64,000 bases of DNA from Mycobacteriaceae bacterium (lineage in GTDB: Bacteria; Actinomycetota; Actinomycetes; Mycobacteriales; Mycobacteriaceae): assembly GCA_028726465.1 (NCBI GenBank), contig JAQYQB010000004.1, positions 62,001 through 126,000 on the forward strand. The letters run 5' to 3'. Under the pieces are notes generated by a model. That model was not told the DNA's origin. It was given only the letters and a program-made list of their open reading frames with translations, and ran no database searches. A program made the position numbers and the translations under genes. Positions 34,450-45,570 of this stretch are shown piece after piece (the stretch's first letter is position 1; every line of letters starts with the position of its first letter).

Positions 34450-35247
34450 TTAATTAACCTCCACGATGGCGGCGGTGGGGGCGAAGCGGCAGCTGCCCTC
34501 CTCGGTGTTGACGGCGCCGCTGAGCAGGGCGACGACGGTGCCGGGGCCGGTGGCGGCGCGGCCCGAGATGGTCGCCGGGCCGTCCGGGTTAATCCCGTGG
34601 TCGCCCAGCGCGGTAACGCCGCTGCGGAAGTTGTTCAGGTTGAACCAGTGGACGTTCATCTGGCCCTGGTTGGGCGTGGCCGCCTGGGTGCCCATGGCGG
34701 TGAACAGGAAGGCGGTCTCGCCGGCGCCCGCGCCAGGGGTGGGGATCTTGGTCGGACCGGGCACCGCGATGGCAGACCCGACGGAGTCCTGCGTGCCGCC
34801 GATGCAGCGGCCGGAGACGGTCGGCCAGTAGAACTGGCGGAAGTTCGGGCCGCCGACGGGCATCTCCACGCCGGCCTCGCCGCCGCCCTGGCCGGTGGTA
34901 TAAGCCAGCGCGGCCAGGATGGCGTTGCGCGCGTCCTCCGGCATCCACGGCTGGTAGGCGAAGTCGCGCACCTGCGCGGCCGCCTGCGGGGTGGGCCGGC
35001 CCAAGTGATCCACCGGCAGCGAGGAGCCGACGGCGTCTTCGAACTGCGCGCTCAGCTCGGCGGCGGACGACGCGGCCGAGGCGGCGGGCGCCGGTACCTG
35101 CGCGGCGGCCTCGGCGGGGGAGACCATGGCAACGAGGGCGCCGATAAGGCCGGCGGTCGCGGCTGACATGGCTGCCGCGCGGCCGAGGCGGGACGTCGAG
35201 TTCCGGCGGCGCGGGTGGTTGGCGTGGTCCGCAGAGGAAATGGTCAC
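34450..35247 (-). CDS. Secreted protein of unknown function
   Basis: The 265-residue protein starts at GTG 35247, with AAGGAC upstream. It has an N-terminal export signal (RLGRAAAMSAATAGLIGALV with AMVSPAEAAA, a likely signal-peptidase I site). The Ala-rich stretch is followed by a mature domain with GRPTPQAAAQVRDFAYQPWM and a final part with NVHWFNLNNFRSGVTALGDH. Two cysteines in the mature domain (SGRCIGG and EGSCRF) may form a disulfide. It resembles conserved secreted proteins of corynebacteria, but I cannot name a function. It is divergent from typA. Confidence 0.75.
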   Translation of the reverse strand: MTISSADHANHPRRRNSTSRLGRAAAMSAATAGLIGALVAMVSPAEAAAQVPAPAASAASSAAELSAQFEDAVGSSLPVDHLGRPTPQAAAQVRDFAYQPWMPEDARNAILAALAYTTGQGGGEAGVEMPVGGPNFRQFYWPTVSGRCIGGTQDSVGSAIAVPGPTKIPTPGAGAGETAFLFTAMGTQAATPNQGQMNVHWFNLNNFRSGVTALGDHGINPDGPATISGRAATGPGTVVALLSGAVNTEEGSCRFAPTAAIVEVN

Positions 35248-35689
35248 GATGAACGCAGTCCTTGGGTGGGGGATAAGTTCTAGTAAAGAAGTCGTTGTCC
35301 GGCGGTGACTAATCTGACCCCGGGATTTGTGTCTGCAAGCCTCCTGAGTCACATTAGTTACAGCCGTAACAACTTCACCTGTAGTAACAGTATTCAATTT
35401 TTGGCAACAGTCAACTGGAAACTTGACTATTACTTCATCTTTCGTCGAATGTAATGGTTTCGTTACACATCCCAGCGCGGGGCAAATGCGGAAGCCGCTG
35501 CGGGGGCCGGGAGGGCGGCGGGGATAATTTTGGGCGGTTTTTCGGTGGCCAATTCTGCAGCGAACCAGCAGGCGGGGTATCGTAGTACCCCGTTGAAAAA
35601 TGTCCCGTTCCTGGGAGCCTGGGCGGCAAGAGCCTGCTCCCGGCAAGGAAAGCGGGAAACCCGAGATTCCATTGAAGGAGAATCGATTC
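35248..35689. other. Intergenic promoter region between the secreted-protein gene and typA
   Basis: This stretch of 442 bases separates two divergent genes. Its middle is AT-rich, consistent with promoters. GTTAC at 35357-35361 and GTAAC at 35366-35370 form a short dyad (GTTAC-agcc-GTAAC) that might be an operator. Further GTAAC/GTTAC words lie nearby. Open frames reaching into it from typA are non-coding extensions. The typA ribosome site (GAAGGAG) lies at its right end. Confidence 0.45.
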
Positions 35690-37600
<1,911 letters not shown>

Positions 37601-37623
37601 TTCGCCCGAGCGTTAACTACCTC

Positions 37624-37667
37624 ATCCCGCCCCTACTGCACTAAAGTGGGGCGGGATTTATTTCTTT
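37624..37667 (+). terminator. Intrinsic terminator after typA
   Basis: ATCCCGCCCC at 37624-37633 pairs with GGGGCGGGAT at 37648-37657, followed by TTATTTCTTT. It separates typA from lpqW. Confidence 0.85.
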
Positions 37668-37686
37668 CTAGAAGGCAGGTGCACCG

Positions 37687-39285
37687 GTGACAAAGCCGTT
37701 TCGCGGCGCGATCGCGCTGCTGAGCGCCGGGCTGCTGGGCGGCGGCGTTCTCAGTGCGTGCGCGGCGAACCCGGGCCCGCCGCCGGTGGTCGAAGAGGCC
37801 CCGTCGGAGCCCTCTACCACCTCGACGACGACCAACCCGCCGCCCGAGCCCACCGAGCGCTCGCGCGTGGCCGTCGGCGTCGACCCGCTCCAGGCCGGGT
37901 TGAACCCGCACCTCTTGGCGGACAACCAGCAGCTCGTTGAAGACATCGCCGACCTCGTGCTGCCGTCGGTTTTCCATGGGGACCAGCTAGATACCGACGT
38001 GGTGGACTCCGCCGAGGAAGTCGAGGCCCCGGAGGGCGTGGCCCAGCGCCTGCGCTACGAGATTTCCTCGGCCGCCCAGTGGTCCGATGGCACCCCGCTG
38101 ACCTCAGCCGATTTCAGCTACCTGTGGGAGAAGATGCGCAGCGCCCCAGGGGTGAAATCCCCGGCCGCCTACCAGGCGATCAGTGCGGTGCACAGCTCCG
38201 ACGGCGGCAAGATTGTCACCGTGGATCTATCCACCCGCGTGGCTGACTGGCGCGTGCTGTTCCAGCACCTCTTGCCCGCCCACCTGTTGGAGGAGGGCGA
38301 CGCCTCCTTTAGCGCTGCCCTGGCCAACGACATCCCGGCCTCGGCCGGGCGCTTCCTGGTCGCCTCCGTGGACAACGCCCGCGGCATCATCACCCTGAAC
38401 CGCAACGACCGCTACTGGGGCGCGGAGCCGGCCCAGCTGGACGTGATCGAGCTGCACTACATGCGCTCGTCCCAGCAGGCGGTCAACATGTTGCGCACCG
38501 GCCAGGTCGGTTTCGCCGACATCCTGCCGGAGCAGACCACCATGGAGTCGCTGTCCCTGGTGCCCGGGGTCGAGGCCCAGACCCAGGCCGGGCTGCGGCA
38601 GCTGCGCCTGCAGCTATCCACCCGCACGCTTGCCGATGCCTCCGTCCGCCGCGCCCTAGCCAGCCTCGTCGATACCGATCAGCTGGCCCGCCTGGCCACC
38701 GGCCGCAGCGCGGACCTGGCCGTGGCCCGCAACCCGGTGTCCGCCGGCGCGGATCTCACCCCGCTGCGCGAGCTCGCCGAGAACCGGCCCATCCGGCTGG
38801 CCGCGGACCCGTCCGACGTGCCCGCCACCAACGCCGCCCATGCGCTCGTGGACGTGCTCACCAGCCAGGGCATTGCCGCCGAGGTGGTCGGGGAGAAGAT
38901 GTCGGTCATCACCTCCACGCTACTGCCCAACGAGCGCGCCGATGCCGTCCTCGCCTGGCACGACCTGACCTTGCAGCCGGCGGACTTCGCCGACTATTTC
39001 GTTTGCCCGAGCCCCGAGAACAAGGCTGGCGGCGACCTGTCCGGCTATTGCCCCGAGGACGCCGAGGCGCAGCTGGGGCGTATCCTGGGAGGCGAATACA
39101 CGGGCGAACAGGCCCTCGAGCAGGTGCGCGCCCTGAATGCGGCCCAGACCCTCTACGTGCCGATCATCGACGAAACCCGGGTACACGCCGTGGGCCGGGG
39201 CATCGCCGGCCCCGCGGGCGCGCCGGCCGAGTGGTCGCTGGAAACCGCCCCAACCTGGAAAGAAGGAGAACGTGTCGAAGACTAA
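37687..39285 (+). CDS. lpqW: LpqW-like lipoprotein (family 5 substrate-binding fold)
   Basis: The 532-residue protein is a lipoprotein with signal sequence and lipobox LGGGVLSAC. A Pro/Thr-rich linker leads to a family 5 extracellular solute-binding domain (for example RLRYEISSAAQWSDGTPLTS and TRTLADASVRRALASLVDTD). In mycobacteria LpqW (Rv1166) lies at the same place and steers PIM/LAM synthesis; that role here is inferred from synteny and fold. The start is GTG at 37687 with AGAAGG upstream. Its 3' end overlaps mshB by 14 bases. Confidence 0.88.
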   Translation: MTKPFRGAIALLSAGLLGGGVLSACAANPGPPPVVEEAPSEPSTTSTTTNPPPEPTERSRVAVGVDPLQAGLNPHLLADNQQLVEDIADLVLPSVFHGDQLDTDVVDSAEEVEAPEGVAQRLRYEISSAAQWSDGTPLTSADFSYLWEKMRSAPGVKSPAAYQAISAVHSSDGGKIVTVDLSTRVADWRVLFQHLLPAHLLEEGDASFSAALANDIPASAGRFLVASVDNARGIITLNRNDRYWGAEPAQLDVIELHYMRSSQQAVNMLRTGQVGFADILPEQTTMESLSLVPGVEAQTQAGLRQLRLQLSTRTLADASVRRALASLVDTDQLARLATGRSADLAVARNPVSAGADLTPLRELAENRPIRLAADPSDVPATNAAHALVDVLTSQGIAAEVVGEKMSVITSTLLPNERADAVLAWHDLTLQPADFADYFVCPSPENKAGGDLSGYCPEDAEAQLGRILGGEYTGEQALEQVRALNAAQTLYVPIIDETRVHAVGRGIAGPAGAPAEWSLETAPTWKEGERVED

Positions 39286-40186
39286 CCTGGACCTGTCGGG
39301 ATTTCGGGTCTTGCTGACCCACGCGCATCCGGACGACGAGACCCTGTTTACCGGCGGGACCATCGCCGGGCTGAGCGCGCGCGGCGCGCAGGTCACCGTC
39401 GCGACGGCCACGCTCGGCGAGGAAGGCGAGGTCATCGGGGACAAGTACCAGCACCTGGTGGCGGACGAGGCCGACCAGCTGGGAGGTTTCCGCATCGGCG
39501 AGCTGGACGCCGCCGTCGGTCACCTGGGCGCGCGGTCGGTGCTGCTGGGCGGGCCCGGCCAGTTCCGCGACTCCGGCATGGCAGGATCCGCCGCCCACGC
39601 CAACCCACGTGCCCTGGTCAACCGCGTCCCGGAGGCGGCGCAGCTCATCGCCCAGCTCATCGACGAGCTACGCCCTGATGCCGTCATCACCTACGGGCCC
39701 GACGGCGGTTACGGGCACCCCGACCACATCGCGGTGCACCAGGCTACCCACCAGGCGCTAGAGCAGGCCGGATGGGCCGTGCCCCGGGTGTGGTGGGCCA
39801 TCTACGAGCGCGAGCTGACGCTGGGGGCGCTGGAGACCCTGCGCGTTCCGGAGGGCTGGCAGCTGCCGATCGCCGATTACCTAGACAACTTCACCAACGC
39901 CGGCGCCGATCTCAAGGTCCGGCTCACCCCGGCCGCCTACCAGGCCAAGCGGCGCGCGATGGCCGCCCACGCGACCCAGATCTGGCTCGGCGACGGCACC
40001 GTCACCGAGACCAACCCGGAACCCGCCTGGGTGCAAGCCACCAACCCGGCCGAGGTGCCCACCGGCTACGCGCTGTCCAACCGCCTGCTGATGCCGCTGC
40101 CGCGCACCGAGTCCTTCCAGCTCGCCCAAGGCCCGTCGCCGCTCGGCGAGGGCATCCGTGGGCTGCTGGGGGAGCTAGACTCATGA
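39272..40186 (+). CDS. mshB: Mycothiol deacetylase MshB
   Basis: MshB removes acetate from GlcNAc-inositol in mycothiol synthesis, using zinc. The 304-residue protein starts at GTG 39272 (AGAAGGAG upstream, inside lpqW) and has VLLTHAHPDDETLFTGGTIA, with the AHPDDE zinc motif, and TYGPDGGYGHPDHIAVHQAT, with the second His ligand. Mycothiol is the main thiol of actinobacteria, which supports the taxonomic call. It is coupled to lpqW by overlap and to the next gene by an ATGA overlap. Confidence 0.95.
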   Translation: MSKTNLDLSGFRVLLTHAHPDDETLFTGGTIAGLSARGAQVTVATATLGEEGEVIGDKYQHLVADEADQLGGFRIGELDAAVGHLGARSVLLGGPGQFRDSGMAGSAAHANPRALVNRVPEAAQLIAQLIDELRPDAVITYGPDGGYGHPDHIAVHQATHQALEQAGWAVPRVWWAIYERELTLGALETLRVPEGWQLPIADYLDNFTNAGADLKVRLTPAAYQAKRRAMAAHATQIWLGDGTVTETNPEPAWVQATNPAEVPTGYALSNRLLMPLPRTESFQLAQGPSPLGEGIRGLLGELDS

Positions 40187-40566
40187 GCGGCGAGGAGGCG
40201 GTTATCCGCACCGACTTCACGCGGGCCGAGGCCGTCGGTGGGCTGACGTGGCTGTGCCTCGGGGCGGCGCTGTCCTGTCTGCTGGAGGTGGTCTACCTCA
40301 ACGCGTGGATTGGGCCGGTACCGTTCCCGATTACCATCGTGGTGGCGTTCCTGTTCAACCACGTGCTGACCAAAACGGCGCGGCTGTGGAGCTCGAATCC
40401 CTTCGTGGTCGCGCTGCCTTTGGCGGTGTGGATCCTGCTCTTCGCGATATTTTTGTTTGGCGTTGAAGTAACCGGGGATCAACTACTAGCCAATAATATT
40501 CGCACCGTGTGCCTGCTTTTTGCGGGCATAGCGGGCGGTGTCTGGCATTTTGTCAAGACGAAGTGA
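40183..40566 (+). CDS. Small integral membrane protein (Rv1171-like)
   Basis: The 127-residue protein starts at the ATG overlapping the mshB stop (ATGA). After a short acidic N-terminus it has four hydrophobic segments (for example GLTWLCLGAALSCLLEVVYL, FPITIVVAFLFNHVLT, VVALPLAVWILLFAIFLF and RTVCLLFAGIAGGVWHF). It corresponds in position to the conserved membrane protein Rv1171 next to mshB. Function is unknown. The fdxC gene follows after 48 bases. Confidence 0.8.
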   Translation: MSGEEAVIRTDFTRAEAVGGLTWLCLGAALSCLLEVVYLNAWIGPVPFPITIVVAFLFNHVLTKTARLWSSNPFVVALPLAVWILLFAIFLFGVEVTGDQLLANNIRTVCLLFAGIAGGVWHFVKTK

Positions 40567-40614
40567 CATACTATTTAACGGCCTAAAAACTGGATCAGGA
40601 GATAATTTTCACCC

Positions 40615-40938
40615 ATGACTTATACAATCGCCCAACCTTGTGTTGACGTGATGGACCGGTCCTGCGTCGAGGAGTGCCCGGTCGATTGCATCTATGAAGG
40701 CAAGCGTTCCCTCTACATCCACCCTGACGAGTGCGTGGACTGCGGCGCCTGCGAGCCCGCCTGCCCGGTGGAAGCCATCTTCTACGAGGACGACGTGCCG
40801 GACGAGTGGCTCGACTACAACGACGCCAACGCCGCCTTCTTCGACGATCTGGGTTCCCCGGGCGGGGCTGCCGCCTTGGGCCCGCAGGACTTCGACGCGC
40901 CGATGATCGCCGCGTTGCCGCCACAGAATCAGGAGTAG
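40615..40938 (+). CDS. fdxC: 7Fe ferredoxin
   Basis: The 107-residue ferredoxin starts [20 protein letters not shown]. The cysteine pattern is C9, C17 and C21 with C25 in the CPVDCI motif, then [16 protein letters not shown], which gives one [3Fe-4S] and one [4Fe-4S] cluster. The acidic C-terminal half with [14 protein letters not shown] is typical of actinobacterial FdxC/FdxA. It carries electrons to redox enzymes, possibly cytochromes P450 or nitrogen/sulfur enzymes. dapC follows after 7 bases. Confidence 0.94.
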   Translation: MTYTIAQPCVDVMDRSCVEECPVDCIYEGKRSLYIHPDECVDCGACEPACPVEAIFYEDDVPDEWLDYNDANAAFFDDLGSPGGAAALGPQDFDAPMIAALPPQNQE

Positions 40939-40945
40939 AAGCACC

Positions 40946-42046
40946 ATGAACCGCACCCCGCTGGGGGAGAAGCTACCGGACTTTCCCTGGGACTCGCTGG
41001 CCGATGCCAAGGCCAAGGCCGCCGCGCACCCGGACGGAATCATCAACCTGTCCGTCGGGACCCCCGTGGACCCGGTCTCGCCGGGGGTGCAGCTGGGCCT
41101 GGCATCGACGGCCGCGGAGCCGGGTTACCCCGCCACCGCCGGCACGCCGCAGCTACAAGAGGCCATCGTGAGCGCTTTGGAGCGGCGCTACCACGTGACC
41201 GGCCTGGATACCCAGTCGGTGCTGCCGGTTATCGGTTCTAAGGAAGCCATCGCGTGGCTGCCCACTCTGCTGGGGCTCAGCGGCCACCGGATCGTGATCC
41301 CCGGCCTGGCGTACCCGACCTACGAGGTGGGCGCCCGTCTCGCCGGCGCCGAGGTTGTCCGAGCCGACGACACCGCCGACTTCGGCGATGCCTCGCTGGT
41401 CTACCTCAACTATCCCGCCAACCCGACCGGGGAGGTCGCCTCCGTCGAGCACCTCCGCGAGGTAGTCGCCTGGGCCCGGGCTCACGATGCCATCGTCGCC
41501 TCCGACGAGTGCTACCTCGGCCTGGGCTGGAACGACGACAACCCGCCGGTGTCCATCCTGGACCCGCGCGTGTGCGACGGCGACCACACCGGCCTGCTGG
41601 CCCTGCACTCGCTGTCCAAGACGGCGAACCTCGCGTCCTACCGCGCGGCGTTTATCGCCGGCGACCGCGACCTCGTCCAGGAGCTGCTGGCCGTGCGCAA
41701 GCACGCCGGCCTCATCGTGCCCGGCCCCATCCAGTCCGCGATGGTCGCCGCGCTTGACGACGACGCCTCCGAGCAGCTGCAGCGCCAGCTCTATGCCCGC
41801 CGGCGCGTGGCGTTGATGAAGGCACTGACCGCAGCGGGCTTCAAGATCGACCACTCCGACGGCGGCCTCTACCTGTGGGCCACCCGCGGCGAGGACTGCC
41901 GGGCGACCGTCGACTGGCTGGCCGAGCGCGGCATCCTGGTCGCACCTGGCGACTTCTACGGCCCGGCCGGCAAGCAATACATCCGCATGGGCCTCAACGG
42001 CACGGACGAAGGTATTGCCGCCGCGGTGGAGCGCCTGGGGCGCTAG
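40946..42046 (+). CDS. dapC: Succinyldiaminopimelate transaminase
   Basis: This 366-residue fold-type I aminotransferase produces N-succinyl-LL-diaminopimelate for lysine and peptidoglycan. NLSVGTPVDPVSPGVQLGLA and YLNYPANPTGEVASVEHLRE are typical. The PLP lysine lies in LHSLSKTANLASYRAAF. Position just after fdxC matches Rv1177-Rv1178 and the actinobacterial dapC, and dapD and dapE lie elsewhere in this window. The ATG at 40946 has AGGAG upstream. Its TAG shares a base with the next gene. Confidence 0.93.
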   Translation: MNRTPLGEKLPDFPWDSLADAKAKAAAHPDGIINLSVGTPVDPVSPGVQLGLASTAAEPGYPATAGTPQLQEAIVSALERRYHVTGLDTQSVLPVIGSKEAIAWLPTLLGLSGHRIVIPGLAYPTYEVGARLAGAEVVRADDTADFGDASLVYLNYPANPTGEVASVEHLREVVAWARAHDAIVASDECYLGLGWNDDNPPVSILDPRVCDGDHTGLLALHSLSKTANLASYRAAFIAGDRDLVQELLAVRKHAGLIVPGPIQSAMVAALDDDASEQLQRQLYARRRVALMKALTAAGFKIDHSDGGLYLWATRGEDCRATVDWLAERGILVAPGDFYGPAGKQYIRMGLNGTDEGIAAAVERLGR

Positions 42047-42855
42047 TGCCGCCCATCGGCTGCCGGGAGGGTATCTCCCCGCAAAAGACCGTCCTGCGCG
42101 GTCGCGTTCCGTGGGAAGGGGAGTACTGGGCCGCCCGTGCTGGTGATTCCCCGTTTGCCGAGGGCGAGAAACTCCGTCCCGGCCAAGCGTTGCCGCGGCC
42201 CGTGCCGGCGTGGTTTCACCCCGTCGTGCCGGCGGAAGTGGAGGTCCCGTTCTACCACCGCGTCCTCTTCGCTGACGAGGACCTCATCGTGGTGGACAAG
42301 CCGCACTTTCTGCCGACGACGAGCAACGGGCGCATCGTCCGCAACACCGTCCAGACCCGCCTCCGCCTCGAGTTCGGCGAGGACGAAATCGTGCCCATCC
42401 ACCGGCTGGACCGGCTGACCGCGGGGATTGTGGTCTGCTCTCGCCGGCGCGCCACCCGCAGCGTCTACCAGCAGCTTTTCGCCCAGCGCCGCGTTCGCAA
42501 GCAGTACCGCGCGGAGCTTTCCGCCCCGCTGGACATCGACGAGCTCATAACCCTGCCCATGCGCAAGATCGCCGGGCAGCGCCGCGTGGCCGTCGATGCC
42601 ACCGGCACCACCACCCGCACCCGAGTCCGCGCGCACGGGCGGGTGGCCGACCTGTGGCCGGAGACCGGGCACACGCACCAGCTGCGGGTGCTGCTGAACC
42701 ACCTGGGCGCGCCAATTCTCGGCGACGACACCTACCCAATCGACCGTGGCCTCGACCTTTACGACTTTTCCCGGCCGCTCAAGCTGTGGCACACCAGCCT
42801 TAGCTTTACCGATCCGTTGCAAGGCACGCAGCGCCGGTTTTCGCTCCCGCAGTAG
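42046..42855 (+). CDS. RluA-family pseudouridine synthase
   Basis: The 269-residue protein isomerises uridine in rRNA or tRNA. The catalytic motif VPIHRLDRLTAGIVVCSRRR carries the conserved Asp of HRLDxxTxG. ILGDDTYP near the C-terminus and ETGHTHQLRVLLNHLGAP are also family motifs. An N-terminal part of about 75 residues is not an S4 domain. The target site is unknown. GTG at 42046 overlaps the dapC stop by one base, so the two are coupled. Confidence 0.9.
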   Translation: MPPIGCREGISPQKTVLRGRVPWEGEYWAARAGDSPFAEGEKLRPGQALPRPVPAWFHPVVPAEVEVPFYHRVLFADEDLIVVDKPHFLPTTSNGRIVRNTVQTRLRLEFGEDEIVPIHRLDRLTAGIVVCSRRRATRSVYQQLFAQRRVRKQYRAELSAPLDIDELITLPMRKIAGQRRVAVDATGTTTRTRVRAHGRVADLWPETGHTHQLRVLLNHLGAPILGDDTYPIDRGLDLYDFSRPLKLWHTSLSFTDPLQGTQRRFSLPQ

Positions 42856-42912
42856 TCGCGGAGTATTCTCGAAGAGTTATTGTTGTTATCCGCAGGCCTG
42901 AAAAGGTAGTTC

Positions 42913-43476
42913 ATGAGTGAGCAGAGCTTCGCGCGCATGGCGGCCAACCTCCGGCAGTTCATCAAATTCGGAATGGTGGGCGGCTCGGGCGCGCTGGTTA
43001 ACTTTGCCGTGTTCGTGCTGTGCAAGAAGATTGCCGAAGGCTTCTTCTCCGTGCACGAGACCGACGTCTGGTTCCCGATTTTCGGCACCGAATTCAACGT
43101 GCGCTGGTACAACGTCTTCATGGTGATCGCTTTCCTCGTGGCCAACACCTGGAACTACCAGCTCAATCGCATGTGGACCTTCAAATCGGTCAGCAGCGTG
43201 TCCTGGCTGCGCGGCTTCTTCCCGTTCCTGCTCACCGGCCTTGGCGCGCTGGTCGTCTCACAGATTTTCATGGTGCTGCTGATGAACCCCACCACGCCAA
43301 TCGGCCTGCCGCGCGATATCTTCGACGACTCCACCGGCCTGCGCACCATGTCCTACTGGGCCAACATGATTTCCGTCATTCTCGCCATGCCGGTCAACTT
43401 CATCATCAACAAGCTCTGGACCTTCCGCTCGCGGCCCGAGGGCCCGCGCGTCGTCCACGAGCAGGAGCCCGCCTAG
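42913..43476 (+). CDS. GtrA family membrane protein
   Basis: The 187-residue protein belongs to the GtrA family of four-helix membrane proteins, which help flip polyprenyl-linked sugars. Visible signatures are FIKFGMVGGSGALVNFAVFV, NTWNYQLNRMWTFKS and NMISVILAMPVNFIINKLWT with FRSRP. In actinobacteria such proteins act in cell-wall polysaccharide (arabinogalactan or LAM) synthesis; that role is inferred. A gap of 330 bases holding two 72-bp repeats follows it. Confidence 0.9.
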   Translation: MSEQSFARMAANLRQFIKFGMVGGSGALVNFAVFVLCKKIAEGFFSVHETDVWFPIFGTEFNVRWYNVFMVIAFLVANTWNYQLNRMWTFKSVSSVSWLRGFFPFLLTGLGALVVSQIFMVLLMNPTTPIGLPRDIFDDSTGLRTMSYWANMISVILAMPVNFIINKLWTFRSRPEGPRVVHEQEPA

Positions 43477-43557
43477 CGCTTATTCCCGGCCCGCTTCTCC
43501 CGCTTCCGCTTGGTTTCGCGCAGCCGTTGGCTCCTGTTTCCGGCTCTCCGCCGGCCC

Positions 43558-43629
43558 GCGCGCCCTCCGCGCTCACGGGTAGGGGATTGGTGCGCGGATT
43601 TGCCTTGCCGGTGACCGCGAAGGGTTCAT
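43558..43629. repeat. 72-bp dyad repeat, fifth copy
   Basis: The copy runs from GCGCGCCCTCCGCGCTCAC to GGTGACCGCGAAGGGTTCAT and is exactly 72 bp. On the minus strand it reads MNPSRSPARQIRAPIPYP and then TGA. It lies after the gtrA stop, before the convergent membrane-protein gene. The plus-strand frame starts with GCG rather than GTG. Confidence 0.85.
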
Positions 43630-43681
43630 GCGCGGTAGCGCCGGTCGGCCGGCTACTCGTATGTTCAGCAGAACTTTCCTC

Positions 43682-43753
43682 GCGCGCCCTTCGCGCTCAC
43701 GGGCAGAGGATTGGTGCACGGATTTGCCTTGCCGGTGACCGCGAAGGGTTCAT
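43682..43753. repeat. 72-bp dyad repeat, sixth copy
   Basis: This copy is nearly identical to the one at 43558-43629 and is again exactly 72 bp. Its minus-strand frame reads MNPSRSPARQIRAPILCP and then TGA. The two copies are separated by 52 bases that do not match the spacer of the array at 13401. Confidence 0.85.
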
Positions 43754-43806
43754 GCGCGGTCGAGTGAGGTTTCGGCCAGGCGGTAGTCGCCCAGCCGGCC
43801 AGCTAA

Positions 43807-44298
43807 CTAGTCATCGAATGAGGCGTCCAAGCGCCGCTGGTCGCGTGCGCGGAGGAGGTTGATGATGAGCGGGGTGAAAACCAGCCCGCCGAGAAATCCC
43901 AAGATACCGCCGACGATGATGCCGCTAGCCGTATCAAGCTGGCCCGCCTGGTAGGTGTTGTAGAACATGCCCGCCATCATGATCGCAGCTGGTAGAGCGA
44001 CAAGCGCGGTGGGAAGAAGACGCGGGGTAGCGGGCTTCGGGCGGGGAATGTGCTTGGTCATCCATTGGGTGCTGAGCATTTCGGCCAGGACGTACGGCAG
44101 AATCACGACCACGGAAACTTGGGAGAGCTGCCCGTCTAAGAGCCAGGCGAAGATTGCGCCGACGGTGTACAGGCTGAAGACCATCGTGGAATACCCCACG
44201 GCGTAGGACTTGTATACTATCTCCCGCTGGTACTCGTCCTCGGTGCACGCCTCGACCTGCTCAAAGGTGTGATTCGCGATGTGATCGGCGATCGACAT
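43807..44298 (-). CDS. Small membrane protein of unknown function
   Basis: The protein has 163 residues when started at the ATG at 44298 (AAAGGA about 9 bases upstream). The longer frame reaching 44493 is not supported. It begins MSIADHIANHTFEQVEACTE, a soluble stretch, and then has four hydrophobic segments, for example MVFSLYTVGAIFAWLL and ASGIIVGGILGFLGGLVFTP. No motif is recognised. It is convergent with gtrA across the repeat-bearing gap. The 152-base gap on its other side shows no gene. Confidence 0.65.
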   Translation of the reverse strand: MSIADHIANHTFEQVEACTEDEYQREIVYKSYAVGYSTMVFSLYTVGAIFAWLLDGQLSQVSVVVILPYVLAEMLSTQWMTKHIPRPKPATPRLLPTALVALPAAIMMAGMFYNTYQAGQLDTASGIIVGGILGFLGGLVFTPLIINLLRARDQRRLDASFDD

Positions 44299-44449
44299 GG
44301 CAGGTAATCCTTTCTTGGCTCTTGCCACTCCCGCCGGGGACAAAAACCGAAGGCTACGGAGGCGGGAGGTCCCATTGGCACCGAGCCAACGGCGCAACAG
44401 GCCCATCTTCGTGATTAAGCGTAGAGAATAGCGGGCTACCTGGCAAAGC

Positions 44450-45308
44450 TTAAAGGTTCCAGTGCCACTTCCAAGCAGGCTCGCGGCTGACATACGTCAT
44501 TTGCCCGGGGTGTCCTCGCGTGCGGCACCGAATAGCGTCGCGGATCTGGTTGATCACACTGGGAAGGTTGAAGCGAATGCAGTCGCCGGTAAACCGAAGC
44601 ACCAGGTAGCCGTGGTTCTGGCCGGCATTAGATTTCATGCGGTCGAGGATGAAGTTGCGGTGCTGGCTATGGTAGGTATAGCCGTCGACCTCGATGAGAA
44701 TCTTCCACCGCCGCAGCTCCAGGTCGAAGCGGTAGCCAGCCACGACCGAGTTATGAATCGGGTAAATTCCCTCCTTGCGCAGGGCGCGCGCAAGTTCCCG
44801 CTCGCGCAGCGAATCCGTGCCGATGGCGCACTCGCGCAGGCACGCCCGCAGGCCCTTGGGTATCCGCCCCATCCGGCGCCTGTCCTTAGCCAGCCGAGCC
44901 CGGCCGTCTTTGCCGTGGTAGTGCCCTTCCAGCATGGGCCCGCTGCGCTCCGGGCAGCGCCGCGCCGCCCCACAAGGGTTCCACGACCCGAAAACCATTG
45001 ACCTGCTGCTTCGAGCGCAGCCGTGAATGCACGACACGGAAATTCTCACCCACGATGGTCCGCGGCCCCTCCAGCGTCAGTGGAAAGCTCAGCGGCAGCC
45101 CACAGTGCACCTCGATGGCGCTTCGCCCAGCCAGCGCCGCACGCGGATACGCCGCCAGCAGGCACGTCGCGACCTCGTGAGCGCTCGGTTGCTGGTCCGT
45201 GTAGACGCCGCGATGGATACGAAAAAGTCGGCCCTCGGCCAGCAGCGTTCGAATCCGCCGCTTGCCGATGCCCTCCTCCCGCAGCCGCGCAGTCGTCCAC
45301 ATCGCCAT
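44450..45308 (-). pseudogene. AbiEi-like/DUF559 protein gene broken by a frameshift
   Basis: Two overlapping minus-strand frames form one gene. The first (start 45308) has an AbiEi-type N-terminal domain (LLAEGRLFRIHRGVYTDQQP). The second carries a DUF559/Vsr-like nuclease domain (GYRFDLELRRWKILIEVDGY and LVLRFTGDCIRFNLPSV). Removing one base from the run at 44968-44971 (CCCC on plus, GGGG on minus) joins FRVVEPLW to the second frame. Thus it looks like a single homopolymer insertion, real or a sequencing error. DUF559 proteins are common orphan nuclease-like genes in actinobacteria. Confidence 0.8.
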
Positions 45309-45484
45309 GCACCTAAAGCTAGGCAGCGGGCAGAGTCATTGCTAGGGAAGAGGGCGGAAATGGCCGACAAACGCTAAAAATACTCCGCCCACGCCGGTTT
45401 CTGGCGGGCGCGACCTGCAAAATGCCCATCCTAAATGGTGACATTGCTACCAAGTGGGTAGGCCGCGGGGGTGATTTCCGCTTA

Positions 45485-45556
45485 GCGCGCCCTTCGCGGT
45501 CACGGTGGCGGGTCTCGCGCGCAGAAAAGCGCCGCCGTTGCCCGCGAAGGGTTCAT
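45485..45556. repeat. 72-bp dyad repeat, most divergent copy
   Basis: It runs from GCGCGCCCTTCGCGGTCACG to CCCGCGAAGGGTTCAT and is exactly 72 bp. The inner arms have diverged (GTTGCCCGCG instead of GGTGACCGCG), so the plus frame lacks its TGA. The minus frame still reads MNPSRATAALFCARDPPP and then TGA. Confidence 0.78.
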
Positions 45557-45570
45557 TGTGCCGGGCAATT

